Source: JBFMCC01 sp037445635
Lineage (GTDB): Bacteria; Chloroflexota; Anaerolineae; Anaerolineales; Villigracilaceae
Assembly: GCA_037445635.1 (NCBI GenBank)
Contig: JBBIKC010000038.1
Span: 1-30,841 of the forward strand
Direction of reading: 5' to 3'
Length of the DNA: 30,841 nucleotides
Part shown: piece by piece, positions 15,742 through 22,923 of the stretch
Numbering within the stretch: the first letter of the stretch is position 1
Layout: each line of letters begins with the position of its first letter
The notes under the pieces: generated by a model
What the model saw: the letters and a program-made list of their open reading frames with translations, nothing else
The model's database searches: none
What the model was told of the DNA's origin: nothing
Program-made: the position numbers and the translations under genes

Positions 15742-17475
15742 ATGATCGAATTGGCAGAAGCAAGACCCAGAGTTGGACAAAAATACGTGGACGCGTTGCG
15801 CGCCCAATTTGGCGGCAGGATCCTCGAAGAGTCGTGGCAGGCCGCCGATCAGGCCACGCTGACGGTGGAATTGAACTCGCTGCCCGACGTGGTGGAGACG
15901 GTCTATTATCGTTTGGGCGGCTGGCTCTCCACGGTTGTCGGCTCGGACGAGCGCCCCATCAACGGACATTTCGCGATCTACTATGTGCTTTCGGTGGAGG
16001 GCGATGAGGGCGAAACGGAAAAATCCTACGTGGTGATCCGCGCGCTCATTCCGCCGCACCAGCCCGAGTTTCCTGCCGTGTCGCCGCGCGTCCCCGCCGC
16101 GATTTGGTATGAGCGCGAAGTGCGCGACATGTTTGGCATTCAACCGATCGGGATGCAGGACAAGCGCCGACTCGTCCTGCCCGATGACTGGCCGCCCGAT
16201 CTGCATCCGCTTCGCAAGGACGCGATGGACTACCGCTTCCGTCCCACGCCGACGCGGGAGGAGGAGAACTACGAGTTCATCCACGTGGACGGCGAGGGAC
16301 TCGTCGAAGTGCCGCTTGGCCCTCTGCACATGACCTCGGACGAGCCTGGTCACTTCCGCCTCTACATGGACGGCGAACACATCGTGGACGCCGACTACCG
16401 ATTATTTTATGTGCATCGCGGCATGGAGAAACTGGCCGAGTCGCGCATGACCTACGACCAGATCACATTTTTGACGGATCGCATCTGCGGCATTTGCGGG
16501 TACGCTCACAGCGTCGCGTACAGCACCTCCATCGAACGCGCGCTGGGAATCGAAGTCCCCGCGCGGGCGCAATACATCCGCACGATTTTATTGGAAGTGG
16601 AACGCCTGCACAGTCACCTGTTGAATTTGGGATTGGCCTGTCACTTCGTCGGCTTCGACACGGGCTTCATGCAATTCTTCCGCGTGCGCGAGAAGGCCAT
16701 GAAGATGGCCGAGTTGCTGACGGGCGCGCGCAAGACCTACGGCATGAACTTGATCGGCGGCATCCGCAAAGACATTTTGAAAGAGGAACGCACGCAGGTG
16801 TTGAATTGGATCGCTGACCTGCGCGTGGAAGTGACCCGCCTTGTGGACATTCTGCTCAACACGCCGAACATCGTCCAACGCACGGCGGGGATCGGGATGC
16901 TCGAACCGAAGGTGGCGCGCGACTACAGCCCCGTCGGTCCCAACCTGCGCGGCTCGGGATTCCATCGCGATACGCGCGTCATCCATCCGTATTGCGCGTA
17001 CGACCAGGTCCCGTGGACGACGATCTCCAAAACGGGTTGTGACGTGCTCTCGCGCACCTTGATCCGCGCGGAGGAGTTTTTCGTCTCGCTCGATATGGTT
17101 GCCAAATGTTTGGAGACCATCCCCGAAGGTCCGATCTTGACCGAAGGCTTCGCCTACAAGCCATACAGTTTCGCGCTCGGCTACGTTGAAGCCCCGCGCG
17201 GCGAAGACATCCACTGGAGCATGTTGGGCGATAACCAAAAGGTCTATCGCTGGAAATGCCGCGCATCGAGTTACAACAACTGGCCTGCGCTGCGCTACAT
17301 GCTGCGCGGCAATACCTTCTCGGACGCGCCGCTGATCGTCGCGAGCATTGACCCGTGCTATTCCTGCACCGAGCGCGTGACGGTGGTTGACATCCGCAAG
17401 AAATCGGTGAAGACGGTCGCGTACAAAGAGTTGGAACGCTATTGCGTGGAGCGAAAAGATTCGCCGTTGAAGTGA
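15742..17475 (+). CDS. hyfG: [NiFe]-hydrogenase large subunit, group 4 (HycE/HyfG)
   Basis: A 577-residue fusion of a NuoC-like domain (about 1-165, with WYEREVRDMFGI and HPLRKDAMDYR) and a NuoD-like catalytic domain. The Ni-Fe ligands are C249 and C252 (RICGICGYAHS) and C539 and C542 (DPCYSCTER). It ends with a 32-residue extension after R545. That extension closely resembles my recollection of the E. coli HycE tail (KELERY...RK.SPLK), which the HycI protease removes after the corresponding Arg. HycI is encoded downstream. The ATG at 15742 is chosen by homology and GGAG upstream. An upstream in-frame start at 15598 would translate the repeat element. Predicted role: H2 evolution or uptake coupled to the membrane arm. 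Confidence 0.96.
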   Translation: MIELAEARPRVGQKYVDALRAQFGGRILEESWQAADQATLTVELNSLPDVVETVYYRLGGWLSTVVGSDERPINGHFAIYYVLSVEGDEGETEKSYVVIRALIPPHQPEFPAVSPRVPAAIWYEREVRDMFGIQPIGMQDKRRLVLPDDWPPDLHPLRKDAMDYRFRPTPTREEENYEFIHVDGEGLVEVPLGPLHMTSDEPGHFRLYMDGEHIVDADYRLFYVHRGMEKLAESRMTYDQITFLTDRICGICGYAHSVAYSTSIERALGIEVPARAQYIRTILLEVERLHSHLLNLGLACHFVGFDTGFMQFFRVREKAMKMAELLTGARKTYGMNLIGGIRKDILKEERTQVLNWIADLRVEVTRLVDILLNTPNIVQRTAGIGMLEPKVARDYSPVGPNLRGSGFHRDTRVIHPYCAYDQVPWTTISKTGCDVLSRTLIRAEEFFVSLDMVAKCLETIPEGPILTEGFAYKPYSFALGYVEAPRGEDIHWSMLGDNQKVYRWKCRASSYNNWPALRYMLRGNTFSDAPLIVASIDPCYSCTERVTVVDIRKKSVKTVAYKELERYCVERKDSPLK

Positions 17476-17479
17476 TAAC

Positions 17480-17556
17480 AGCCCCTCACCCCTAACCCCT
17501 CTCCCGAAGGGAGAGGGGGACTCCCTTCCCCCTTTGGGGGAAGGGCTGGGGATGAG
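17480..17556 (-). repeat. C/G-rich three-stem repeat, copy 2 (inverted)
   Basis: Read on the minus strand this matches the element at 13203-13277 nearly base for base, with the same two inner hairpins (CCCTTCCCCC/GGGGGAAGGG and CCCTCTCCC/GGGAGAGGG) and paired outer arms. It fills the hyfG-hyfH gap. The pair brackets hyfE, hyfF and hyfG as inverted repeats about 4.2 kb apart. Confidence 0.85.
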
Positions 17557-17575
17557 GGCGCGCAAGGAGATTGAC

Positions 17576-18112
17576 ATGCCTTTCAAATTACTCCGTGAAG
17601 TCTTGAAGGTTGGCGAGGCCACTGTCCCGTATCCATTTGTGGAAGTGGACCTAACGCCAGGGTTCCGCGGCCGCCCGCAGCACGACCCCGCGCAGTGCAT
17701 CGCCTGTGGCGCGTGCGCGGTGGCCTGTCCGCCCAACGCGTTGACGATGACCACGAATCTCGACGAAGGCATCATCACCTGGCAGATCTTCTACGGACGC
17801 TGCATCTACTGCGGGCGCTGTGAAGAGGTCTGCCCGACGCGCGCCATCTCGCTCAGTCACGACTTTGAACTGGCGGTGATGAACAAGGCCGATCTCTATG
17901 AACAGGCCGATTACAAGTTGACGGCCTGCTCGCGTTGCGGTGTGTCTTTCGCTCCCACCAAAGAATTGAATTACGTGCTCGCCCTGCTCGAGCAATCGGG
18001 CGTGACGGGCGATGAACTCGCGGAGCGCCGCGCGTTGCTGGGGATGTGCCCCACTTGCAGGCGCAAGAACGACATCGTCAAACTGGTTGCGCTGAATCAG
18101 GAGGCAGTCTAA
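17576..18112 (+). CDS. hyfH: Hydrogenase-4 ferredoxin subunit (NuoI-like, HycF/HyfH)
   Basis: A 178-residue NuoI-like protein with two [4Fe-4S] sets, C41-C44-C47-C51 and C76-C79-C82-C86. It also has the C-terminal CSRC (C118, C121) and CPTC (C158, C161) pairs found in HycF/HyfH, which could bind zinc. It should carry electrons between HyfA and the small subunit HyfI. The ATG at 17576 is preceded by AAGGAG. An in-frame upstream start at 17534 falls in the repeat. Its TAA shares one base with the hyfI ATG (TAATG), so the two are coupled. Confidence 0.93.
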   Translation: MPFKLLREVLKVGEATVPYPFVEVDLTPGFRGRPQHDPAQCIACGACAVACPPNALTMTTNLDEGIITWQIFYGRCIYCGRCEEVCPTRAISLSHDFELAVMNKADLYEQADYKLTACSRCGVSFAPTKELNYVLALLEQSGVTGDELAERRALLGMCPTCRRKNDIVKLVALNQEAV

Positions 18113-18888
18113 TGGTCACCGATTACAAACGCCGCGACACCCTGATGGGCGAGACCCAGTACGCCATCCGCATGGACGATCAGACCGCCGCGTTGAAAGG
18201 CGCGCTCCTGCACGACATCCGCCGTTCCATCTTTGTCTACCGCGTGGACTGCGGCGGATGCAACGGTTGCGAGATCGAGATCTTCGCGGCCATCACGCCG
18301 ATCTTCGACGCCGAACGCTTCGGCATCAAGGTCGTCTCTTCGCCGCGTCATGCCGACATTCTGCTCTACACGGGTTCGATGACGCGCTCGATGCGCGTGC
18401 CCGCGTTGCGCGCCTATCACGCCGCGCCCGATCCGAAGGTCTGCGTGGCCTATAGCGCGTGCGGCTCTTCGGGCGGAATCTTCCACGACCTGTATTGCGT
18501 CTGGGGCGGCGCGGATCAGGTCATCCCGATCGACGCGTACATCCCTGGCTGTCCGCCCACGCCGCCCGCCACCATCTTCGGCTTCGCGATGGCGCTTGGG
18601 ATTCTGAGTCAGAAACTCAAAGCGTCGCATCACGTGGAGGGCGAGAACGAGCGCGTCGAGCCGCGTCACATTGACCTGCCGCTGGACTTGCGCGTGGATG
18701 TGGAGCGCGAGTCCCGACGCATGGCGGGCTACTGGCACGGCAAGCAGATCGCCGATTCTTTCCTTGACCTTTTGAAGGGTCCCGCTTCGGAAGTCGAACG
18801 CGACATCCAAGCCTATCTCGCGCAAAAAGACGATCCGCGCTTGACCGAGATTTTTGGACGGTTGAGTGAGATTTATCTGTCGCGTTGA
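18112..18888 (+). CDS. hyfI: [NiFe]-hydrogenase small subunit, group 4 (NuoB-like, HycG/HyfI)
   Basis: A 258-residue NuoB-like subunit carrying the proximal [4Fe-4S] cluster next to the active site in HyfG. The ligand set is visible as CGGCNGCEIE (C47, C50, C53), YSACGSSGG (C117) and IPGCPPTPP (C147). The C-terminal 90 residues are a charged extension typical of HycG/HyfI. The ATG at 18112 overlaps the hyfH stop and has AGGAGG upstream, which decides it over the in-frame ATG at 18148. A twin hairpin occupies the gap to hycH. Confidence 0.94.
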   Translation: MVTDYKRRDTLMGETQYAIRMDDQTAALKGALLHDIRRSIFVYRVDCGGCNGCEIEIFAAITPIFDAERFGIKVVSSPRHADILLYTGSMTRSMRVPALRAYHAAPDPKVCVAYSACGSSGGIFHDLYCVWGGADQVIPIDAYIPGCPPTPPATIFGFAMALGILSQKLKASHHVEGENERVEPRHIDLPLDLRVDVERESRRMAGYWHGKQIADSFLDLLKGPASEVERDIQAYLAQKDDPRLTEIFGRLSEIYLSR

Positions 18889-18891
18889 TTT

Positions 18892-18946
18892 GGAATCCGC
18901 AAGTTCTACTTGCGGCGGGTGTCCCGAAGTAGAACTTCGGGAATCC
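18892..18946. repeat. Twin complementary hairpins between hyfI and hycH
   Basis: Hairpin 1 is CCGCAAG / TTCTA loop / CTTGCGG (18897-18915). Hairpin 2 is CCCGAAG / TAGAA loop / CTTCGGG (18923-18941). The cores AAGTTCTACTT and AAGTAGAACTT are exact reverse complements, so the pair can also fold as one longer stem or as kissing loops. GGAATCC flanks both sides. Confidence 0.75.
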
Positions 18947-18966
18947 AGGCGTAATGAAAGGAAAAA

Positions 18967-19371
18967 ATGGAACCGCAAGTCGCCTTCTACCAACTTGGAC
19001 GAAAGGTCGTCAGCAATCAGCAGGGCGTCCCTGAGGATGCGCGCCAGATCATGTATTACTCGCTGGCGATCGGACATCACGTCGGCGTGATGGACTGCTT
19101 CGATGTGCTGATGTCTGTCCCTGCGGAGGCATATCGGCAGTGGCTGTCCCGCCTGCCCGAGGGGGAGGGGAGGCGCAAGTTGGAGGGCGTGCTGGCCTTC
19201 GACGAGATCGAGATCAACCGCAGTCACGTCAGCGAGTTGAAGTCCGCGATGGAGACGGCAGTCTCAACGATGAGCGTGGACGAACAAGCGTGGACGGCAC
19301 GAATCATCCATTGCCTTGAACAGATTGAAGCCGAGCCTGCCTTGTATTTGATGGTGAAGATGCGCGCATGA
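18967..19371 (+). CDS. hycH: Formate hydrogenlyase maturation protein HycH
   Basis: A 134-residue soluble protein of the HycH/HyfJ family, required for maturation of the group-4 large subunit in E. coli though not part of the final complex. Family-typical segments are VAFYQLGRKVV, YYSLAIGHHVGVMDC, RRKLEGVLAFDEIEI and ALYLMVKMR at the C-terminus. The ATG at 18967 follows AAAGGA. It lies between hyfI and the protease gene hycI, as in enteric hyc operons. Confidence 0.92.
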   Translation: MEPQVAFYQLGRKVVSNQQGVPEDARQIMYYSLAIGHHVGVMDCFDVLMSVPAEAYRQWLSRLPEGEGRRKLEGVLAFDEIEINRSHVSELKSAMETAVSTMSVDEQAWTARIIHCLEQIEAEPALYLMVKMRA

Positions 19372-19390
19372 AATTCACTCCCGCACATCC

Positions 19391-19506
19391 CGTCATTGCG
19401 AGCGGAGTTGGTCGAGACGCACGCTGTCGAGACCAACGAAGCGAAGCAATCTCCACCCTTGGCGCGGGGACTGCTTCGTCGGGAAGAGCGCCCTCCTCGC
19501 AGTGAC
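19391..19506 (+). repeat. CGTCATTGCGAG palindromic element, copy 2
   Basis: Terminal arms CGTCATTGCGAG (19391-19402) and CTCGCAGTGAC (19496-19506), inner arms GAAGCAATCTCC and GGGGACTGCTTC, and a GTTGGTC...GACCAAC module (19407-19437) at the same place as in copy 1. It fills the hycH-hycI gap. Confidence 0.87.
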
Positions 19507-19536
19507 AGTGCATAAGGTTATAAAAAGTAGAGAGCA

Positions 19537-19992
19537 ATGAAGAAAAAATTACTTGTGACGGTTGGCAACGAAATGATGGGCGATGACGCGGTCGGTCCCC
19601 TGCTGGCGGACATGCTTCGCCGCGAGCCGCTCGAAGGCTGGGATCTGCTCGACGGCGGCAACGCGCCCGAGAACCAGTTGTGGCGCATCCGCGAGATGAA
19701 TCCCGAACACGCGCTGATCGTGGACGCGGCCGAGATGGGACTCGAGCCTGGCGACATCCGCCTGATCGATCCCACCCGCGTGGATGACCCGTTCATCATG
19801 ACGACGCACACGTTACCGCTCACGTATCTCATGCTTTCGTTGAGAGAGTTCGTCCCCAAAGTGGAGTTGCTGGGAGTCCAGCCCCGCGTTGTGGCGTTTG
19901 GTTATCCCGTTTTCCCCGAAGTGAAAGAAGCCGTGACGCGGATTTATGAGCGCTTGAAACAGGATGAGGTTGAATGGGAGAGTTTGGCGTGA
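19537..19992 (+). CDS. hycI: Hydrogenase maturation endopeptidase HycI
   Basis: A 151-residue aspartic-type processing peptidase for [NiFe]-hydrogenase large subunits. The nickel-sensing residues of HycI are in place: D16 in GNEMMGDDAVG, D63 in LIVDAAEMG and H91 in MTTHTLPL. APENQLWRIRE and PRVVAFGYPV are also HycI-like. It should remove the 32-residue tail of HyfG after nickel insertion. The ATG at 19537 is preceded by GAGAG. It is flanked on both sides by copies of the CGTCATTGCGAG repeat in opposite orientation. A different protease for the Mvh hydrogenase is at 25390-25935. Confidence 0.94.
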   Translation: MKKKLLVTVGNEMMGDDAVGPLLADMLRREPLEGWDLLDGGNAPENQLWRIREMNPEHALIVDAAEMGLEPGDIRLIDPTRVDDPFIMTTHTLPLTYLMLSLREFVPKVELLGVQPRVVAFGYPVFPEVKEAVTRIYERLKQDEVEWESLA

Positions 19993-20006
19993 TTACCACC
20001 GTTCCC

Positions 20007-20130
20007 CGTCATTGCGAGGGCGCACTCGCCCGAAGCAATCCCCTCCTACGACGAGGAGACTGCTTCGCTCGCTTGGTCTCGATACGCCCGAAGAACACGG
20101 GCTACTCGACCTGCGCTCGCTCGCAGTGAC
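20007..20130 (-). repeat. CGTCATTGCGAG palindromic element, copy 3 (inverted)
   Basis: The ends are CGTCATTGCGAG (20007-20018) and CTCGCAGTGAC (20120-20130), with inner arms GAAGCAATCCCC and GAGACTGCTTC. The GGTCTCG...CTCGACC module (20075-20111) is in the right half, so this copy is inverted relative to copies 1 and 2. It separates hycI from the NAD-linked module genes. Confidence 0.87.
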
Positions 20131-20154
20131 AGAAACGTTACAGGAAAAAAAACA

Positions 20155-20541
20155 ATGAACAAAATTCAATCGCTTGAAGACCTGCAAAAATTCCGCGAGC
20201 AGATCATCGAAGAGAAACGCCGCGCGGCCAGCGCGGGCAAAGTGGAATTGATCGTGACGCTCGGCAGTTGCGGGATCGCGGCGGGCGCGTTGGATCTGTT
20301 GCAGGCCGTCAAAAAGCAGGTGAAGGCCGACCATCTTGATGACGCGCTCATTTCGGAGACAGGATGTATCGGGCTGTGCCATCACGAGCCGATTCTCGAA
20401 GTGGTGATCGGCGACCAGCCCAAGGTCACGTATGGACATGTCACTGTCGACGCGGTGAAGCGCATCGTCCGCGAGCATGTGCTGAATGGCAAGGTCGTTC
20501 AAGATTTCGTCATTGACGCGACGCCGTTCCCGACCATTTGA
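20155..20541 (+). CDS. Thioredoxin-fold ferredoxin-like protein (HndB type)
   Basis: A 128-residue protein of the (2Fe-2S)-ferredoxin/HndB-like group. Its pattern is TLGSCGIAAGALDLL (C39), then SETGCIGLCHHEP (C71, C75), ending in DATPFPTI. Only three Cys are present, where NuoE-type [2Fe-2S] domains use four. A cluster would need a non-Cys or shared ligand, or the protein may be structural. Proteins of this type accompany NuoE/NuoF-like subunits in NAD(P)-linked hydrogenase and formate dehydrogenase operons, as here. The ATG at 20155 follows AGGAAA. Confidence 0.8.
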   Translation: MNKIQSLEDLQKFREQIIEEKRRAASAGKVELIVTLGSCGIAAGALDLLQAVKKQVKADHLDDALISETGCIGLCHHEPILEVVIGDQPKVTYGHVTVDAVKRIVREHVLNGKVVQDFVIDATPFPTI

Positions 20542-20577
20542 TAGATGTTCACGAACAGTTGCACTGCGAGTTGCGAG

Positions 20578-20600
20578 CGTCAGCAGTCCAACTGCTGACG
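20578..20600. repeat. Perfect hairpin before the nuoE-like gene
   Basis: CGTCAGCAGT (20578-20587), a CCA loop and ACTGCTGACG (20591-20600) give a 10-bp perfect stem immediately before the AGGAG of the next gene. The preceding ~25 bases repeat GCGAGTTGCGAG-like motifs. It looks like another dispersed hairpin family. Confidence 0.7.
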
Positions 20601-20617
20601 AAACAGGAGATTGTTTT

Positions 20618-21121
20618 ATGGAACCCGAAGTCAAGGAATTGGATATCGCCAGCCTGGTGACCAAGGTGATGGACGAACTCGGTTCGACGCGCGACGCGGT
20701 CATCCCGATTTTGAGCGAGATCAACCGCGAACTCGGCTACATCCCTGCCGCGGCACTGCCTGAGATTCGTCGTCACATTCAGGCACAGCAAAAGCAGGAG
20801 GGCGTTTTCGTGGCGGACAGTCACCTGTATTCTGCCGCGAGTTTTTATCAGATGTTCTCGCTCGAACCGCTCGGCAGGCACGTGGTCCGCTTCTGCGAGA
20901 GCGCGCCGTGTCACGTGGAGGGCGGACGCGAAGTGTTCGACACGCTGCAACGCGAACTTGGATTGCAACCTGGCGAAACCAGCGCGGACCGTAAGTGGTC
21001 TCTGCTCACGACGAGTTGCATTGGCGTTTGCAGTGTCGGTCCCGTCTTCCTCGTGGACGACGACCTGTACGGCAACGTCACGCCCGAGCGAGTGCCAGAG
21101 ATTTTGGCAAAGTACCAGTAA
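20618..21121 (+). CDS. nuoE: NuoE-like [2Fe-2S] diaphorase subunit
   Basis: A 167-residue NuoE/HndA/HoxE-type subunit: a helical N-terminal part (about 10-60, with ILSEINRELGYIP) and a thioredoxin-fold [2Fe-2S] domain. Its four ligands are C93 and C98 (CESAPCHVEGG) and C134 and C138 (CIGVCSVGP). It pairs with the NuoF-like flavoprotein downstream to move electrons between NAD(H) and the Fe-S chain. The ATG at 20618 has CAGGAG upstream. An upstream in-frame start at 20486 would read through the hairpin repeat and overlap the previous gene. Confidence 0.92.
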   Translation: MEPEVKELDIASLVTKVMDELGSTRDAVIPILSEINRELGYIPAAALPEIRRHIQAQQKQEGVFVADSHLYSAASFYQMFSLEPLGRHVVRFCESAPCHVEGGREVFDTLQRELGLQPGETSADRKWSLLTTSCIGVCSVGPVFLVDDDLYGNVTPERVPEILAKYQ

Positions 21122-21164
21122 CGGGTCCGGGATGAAGCGGCTCTTTGTCGAGAAGAGGTGAAAG

Positions 21165-22802
21165 ATGAAAATTATCCGTTCGATGGTTCTTGTTTCGGCA
21201 GATGACGAAAGTCTCGAGCGCGGCGCGCACGATGTCTTCCGCGCCTTTCTGGACGAGATTGACGACTTCGGTCTCTCCGACCAGATCGCGGTGACAACCA
21301 TCCGCGACGCGGGCATGCACGGCGAGAAACCCGCGGTCATCGTCTATCCCGACGCGGCGGTGTATGGACCCGTCACGGTGGAGGACGTCCACACCATCGT
21401 CGAGGAACATCTCTACAAGGGCAACATCGTCCCTGGCCTGCTGGCGATGATGCGCGAGATGGCTCCCGAGATCGGTTGGATGCGCGGACGACGCGGCGCG
21501 CTGCCCGTGCAGAAACGCATCGTGCTGGAGCGCGCGGGGATCGTGAACCCTGCCAGCATCGAAGATTACATTTTGTACGATGGCTATCAGGCGCTCGGCA
21601 AGGCACTGACGAAGATGACTCCCGCCGAAGTGATTGCGGAGGTGGAGAAATCGGGTCTGCAGGGACGCGGCGGCGCGGGCTTCCCGACGGGGCGCAAGTG
21701 GAGTTTCGTCGCAGCCACGCCAGGCAGTCCCAAGTACGTGATCTGCAACGCGGACGAGTCTGAGCCAGGCACGTTCAAAGACCGCCTCATCATCGAGGGC
21801 GACCCGTTCAGCATCATCGAAGCGATGACCATCGCTGGCTATGCCATCAACGCGCACGAGGGATTCATCTACATCCGCGGTGAGTATTCGCTGGCATACA
21901 AACGCATCGAACACGCCATTGCCGAAGCCGAGAAACACGGCATGTTGGGCGATCATATTTTCGGGACGGATTTCAGTTTCCACATTCATCCGCACGCGGG
22001 GGCAGGCGCATACATTTGCGGCGAAGAGACCGCGCTGATCGAGTCGCTGGAGGGCAAACGCGGCATGCCGCGCGCCCGTCCGCCGTACCCGACTACGTAT
22101 GGACTCTACGGCAAGCCGACCGTGGTGAACAATGTGGAGACGCTCGCAAACATTCCGCCGATTATTCGCAACGGCGCGGTCTGGTATCGCGAAGTCGGTT
22201 CGCCGAAAAGCACAGGCACGAAGGTTTACACCATTTTGGGCAACGTCAACTTCACGGGCGTGATCGAAGTTCCGATGGGCATCACCCTGCGCGAAGTGAT
22301 TGATATTTACGGCAAGGGTATGAAGAACGATAAGGCGCTCAAACTCGTGCAGACGGGCGGATCGAGCGGGACGATCGTCCCTGCCAGTTTGCAGGATGTT
22401 CCGCTGGATTTCGACTCCTTCCGTAACGCGGGCATCTCGCTCGGCTCGGGCGCGCTCCTCATTTGCGACGATGACACCTGCGTGGTTGACCTTGCGAAAG
22501 TGATCCTGCGCTTCTTCCGCAATGAGTGTTGCGGAAAATGCACGCCCTGCCGCATCGGGACTCTGCGCCTGTACGAGATCGTCAGCCAGATCTCGGAGGG
22601 ACGCGGCTCGCTCGATGACTTTGACCTGATGCAGAAAATCTCCGAAGCCATGTCTGAGGTCTCCAACTGTGGACTAGGTCAGACAGCTTCCACCGCCCTG
22701 CGCGATATCCTGAAATATTTCCGCGCGGAAGTGGAAGCGCACATCGTAGACCACACCTGCCCGACGGGCGTTTGCCCGATCAAGGAATTGGCGGCAGTTT
22801 GA
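21165..22802 (+). CDS. nuoF: NuoF-like NAD(H)/FMN diaphorase subunit
   Basis: A 545-residue NuoF/HndC-like flavoprotein. After an N-terminal thioredoxin-like domain (about 1-90) come the FMN/NADH site (GRGGAGFPTGRKW, 168-180; CNADESEPGTFKDR, 194-207), AYICGEETALIESLEGKRG, an SLBB-like region, and the [4Fe-4S] ligands C456, C459, C462 and C502 (CGKCTPCRIGT ... CGLGQ). Two oddities: the N-terminal domain has no Cys at all, so it cannot hold the [2Fe-2S] cluster of HndC. The C-terminus stops at CPTGVCPIKELAAV without the 2[4Fe-4S] ferredoxin domain many relatives carry. Predicted role: NAD(P)+/NAD(P)H exchange with the adjacent FdhA-like subunit and perhaps with Hyf. Confidence 0.93.
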   Translation: MKIIRSMVLVSADDESLERGAHDVFRAFLDEIDDFGLSDQIAVTTIRDAGMHGEKPAVIVYPDAAVYGPVTVEDVHTIVEEHLYKGNIVPGLLAMMREMAPEIGWMRGRRGALPVQKRIVLERAGIVNPASIEDYILYDGYQALGKALTKMTPAEVIAEVEKSGLQGRGGAGFPTGRKWSFVAATPGSPKYVICNADESEPGTFKDRLIIEGDPFSIIEAMTIAGYAINAHEGFIYIRGEYSLAYKRIEHAIAEAEKHGMLGDHIFGTDFSFHIHPHAGAGAYICGEETALIESLEGKRGMPRARPPYPTTYGLYGKPTVVNNVETLANIPPIIRNGAVWYREVGSPKSTGTKVYTILGNVNFTGVIEVPMGITLREVIDIYGKGMKNDKALKLVQTGGSSGTIVPASLQDVPLDFDSFRNAGISLGSGALLICDDDTCVVDLAKVILRFFRNECCGKCTPCRIGTLRLYEIVSQISEGRGSLDDFDLMQKISEAMSEVSNCGLGQTASTALRDILKYFRAEVEAHIVDHTCPTGVCPIKELAAV

Positions 22803-22804
22803 AC

Positions 22805-22895
22805 CGTGGTGCGGAATGGCATTCCGCACACCCGCGCGTCAGCGGGATACCATCCCGCTCCACGATATGAGAGTTAGCAGGATACCATCCCGCTC
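22805..22895. repeat. Triple hairpin repeat between nuoF- and fdhA-like genes
   Basis: Hairpin 1 is GTGCGGAATG / G / CATTCCGCAC (22809-22829). Hairpin 2 is AGCGGGAT / ACC / ATCCCGCT (22841-22859). Hairpin 3 is AGCAGGAT / ACC / ATCCCGCT (22876-22894), a near copy of hairpin 2 sharing the following CCACGA. It lies within the operon and shows no terminator T run. Confidence 0.8.
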
Positions 22896-22923
22896 CACGA
22901 ATAGAAACTAAAGGATACCAACC

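Noticed and set aside
13206..15743. An 845-codon open frame on the minus strand opposite hyfE and hyfF
   Set aside because: It is antisense to two clearly recognised membrane genes. Its translation is rich in Arg, Asp, Glu, Gln and His with no domain, as expected from the complement of GC-biased codons.
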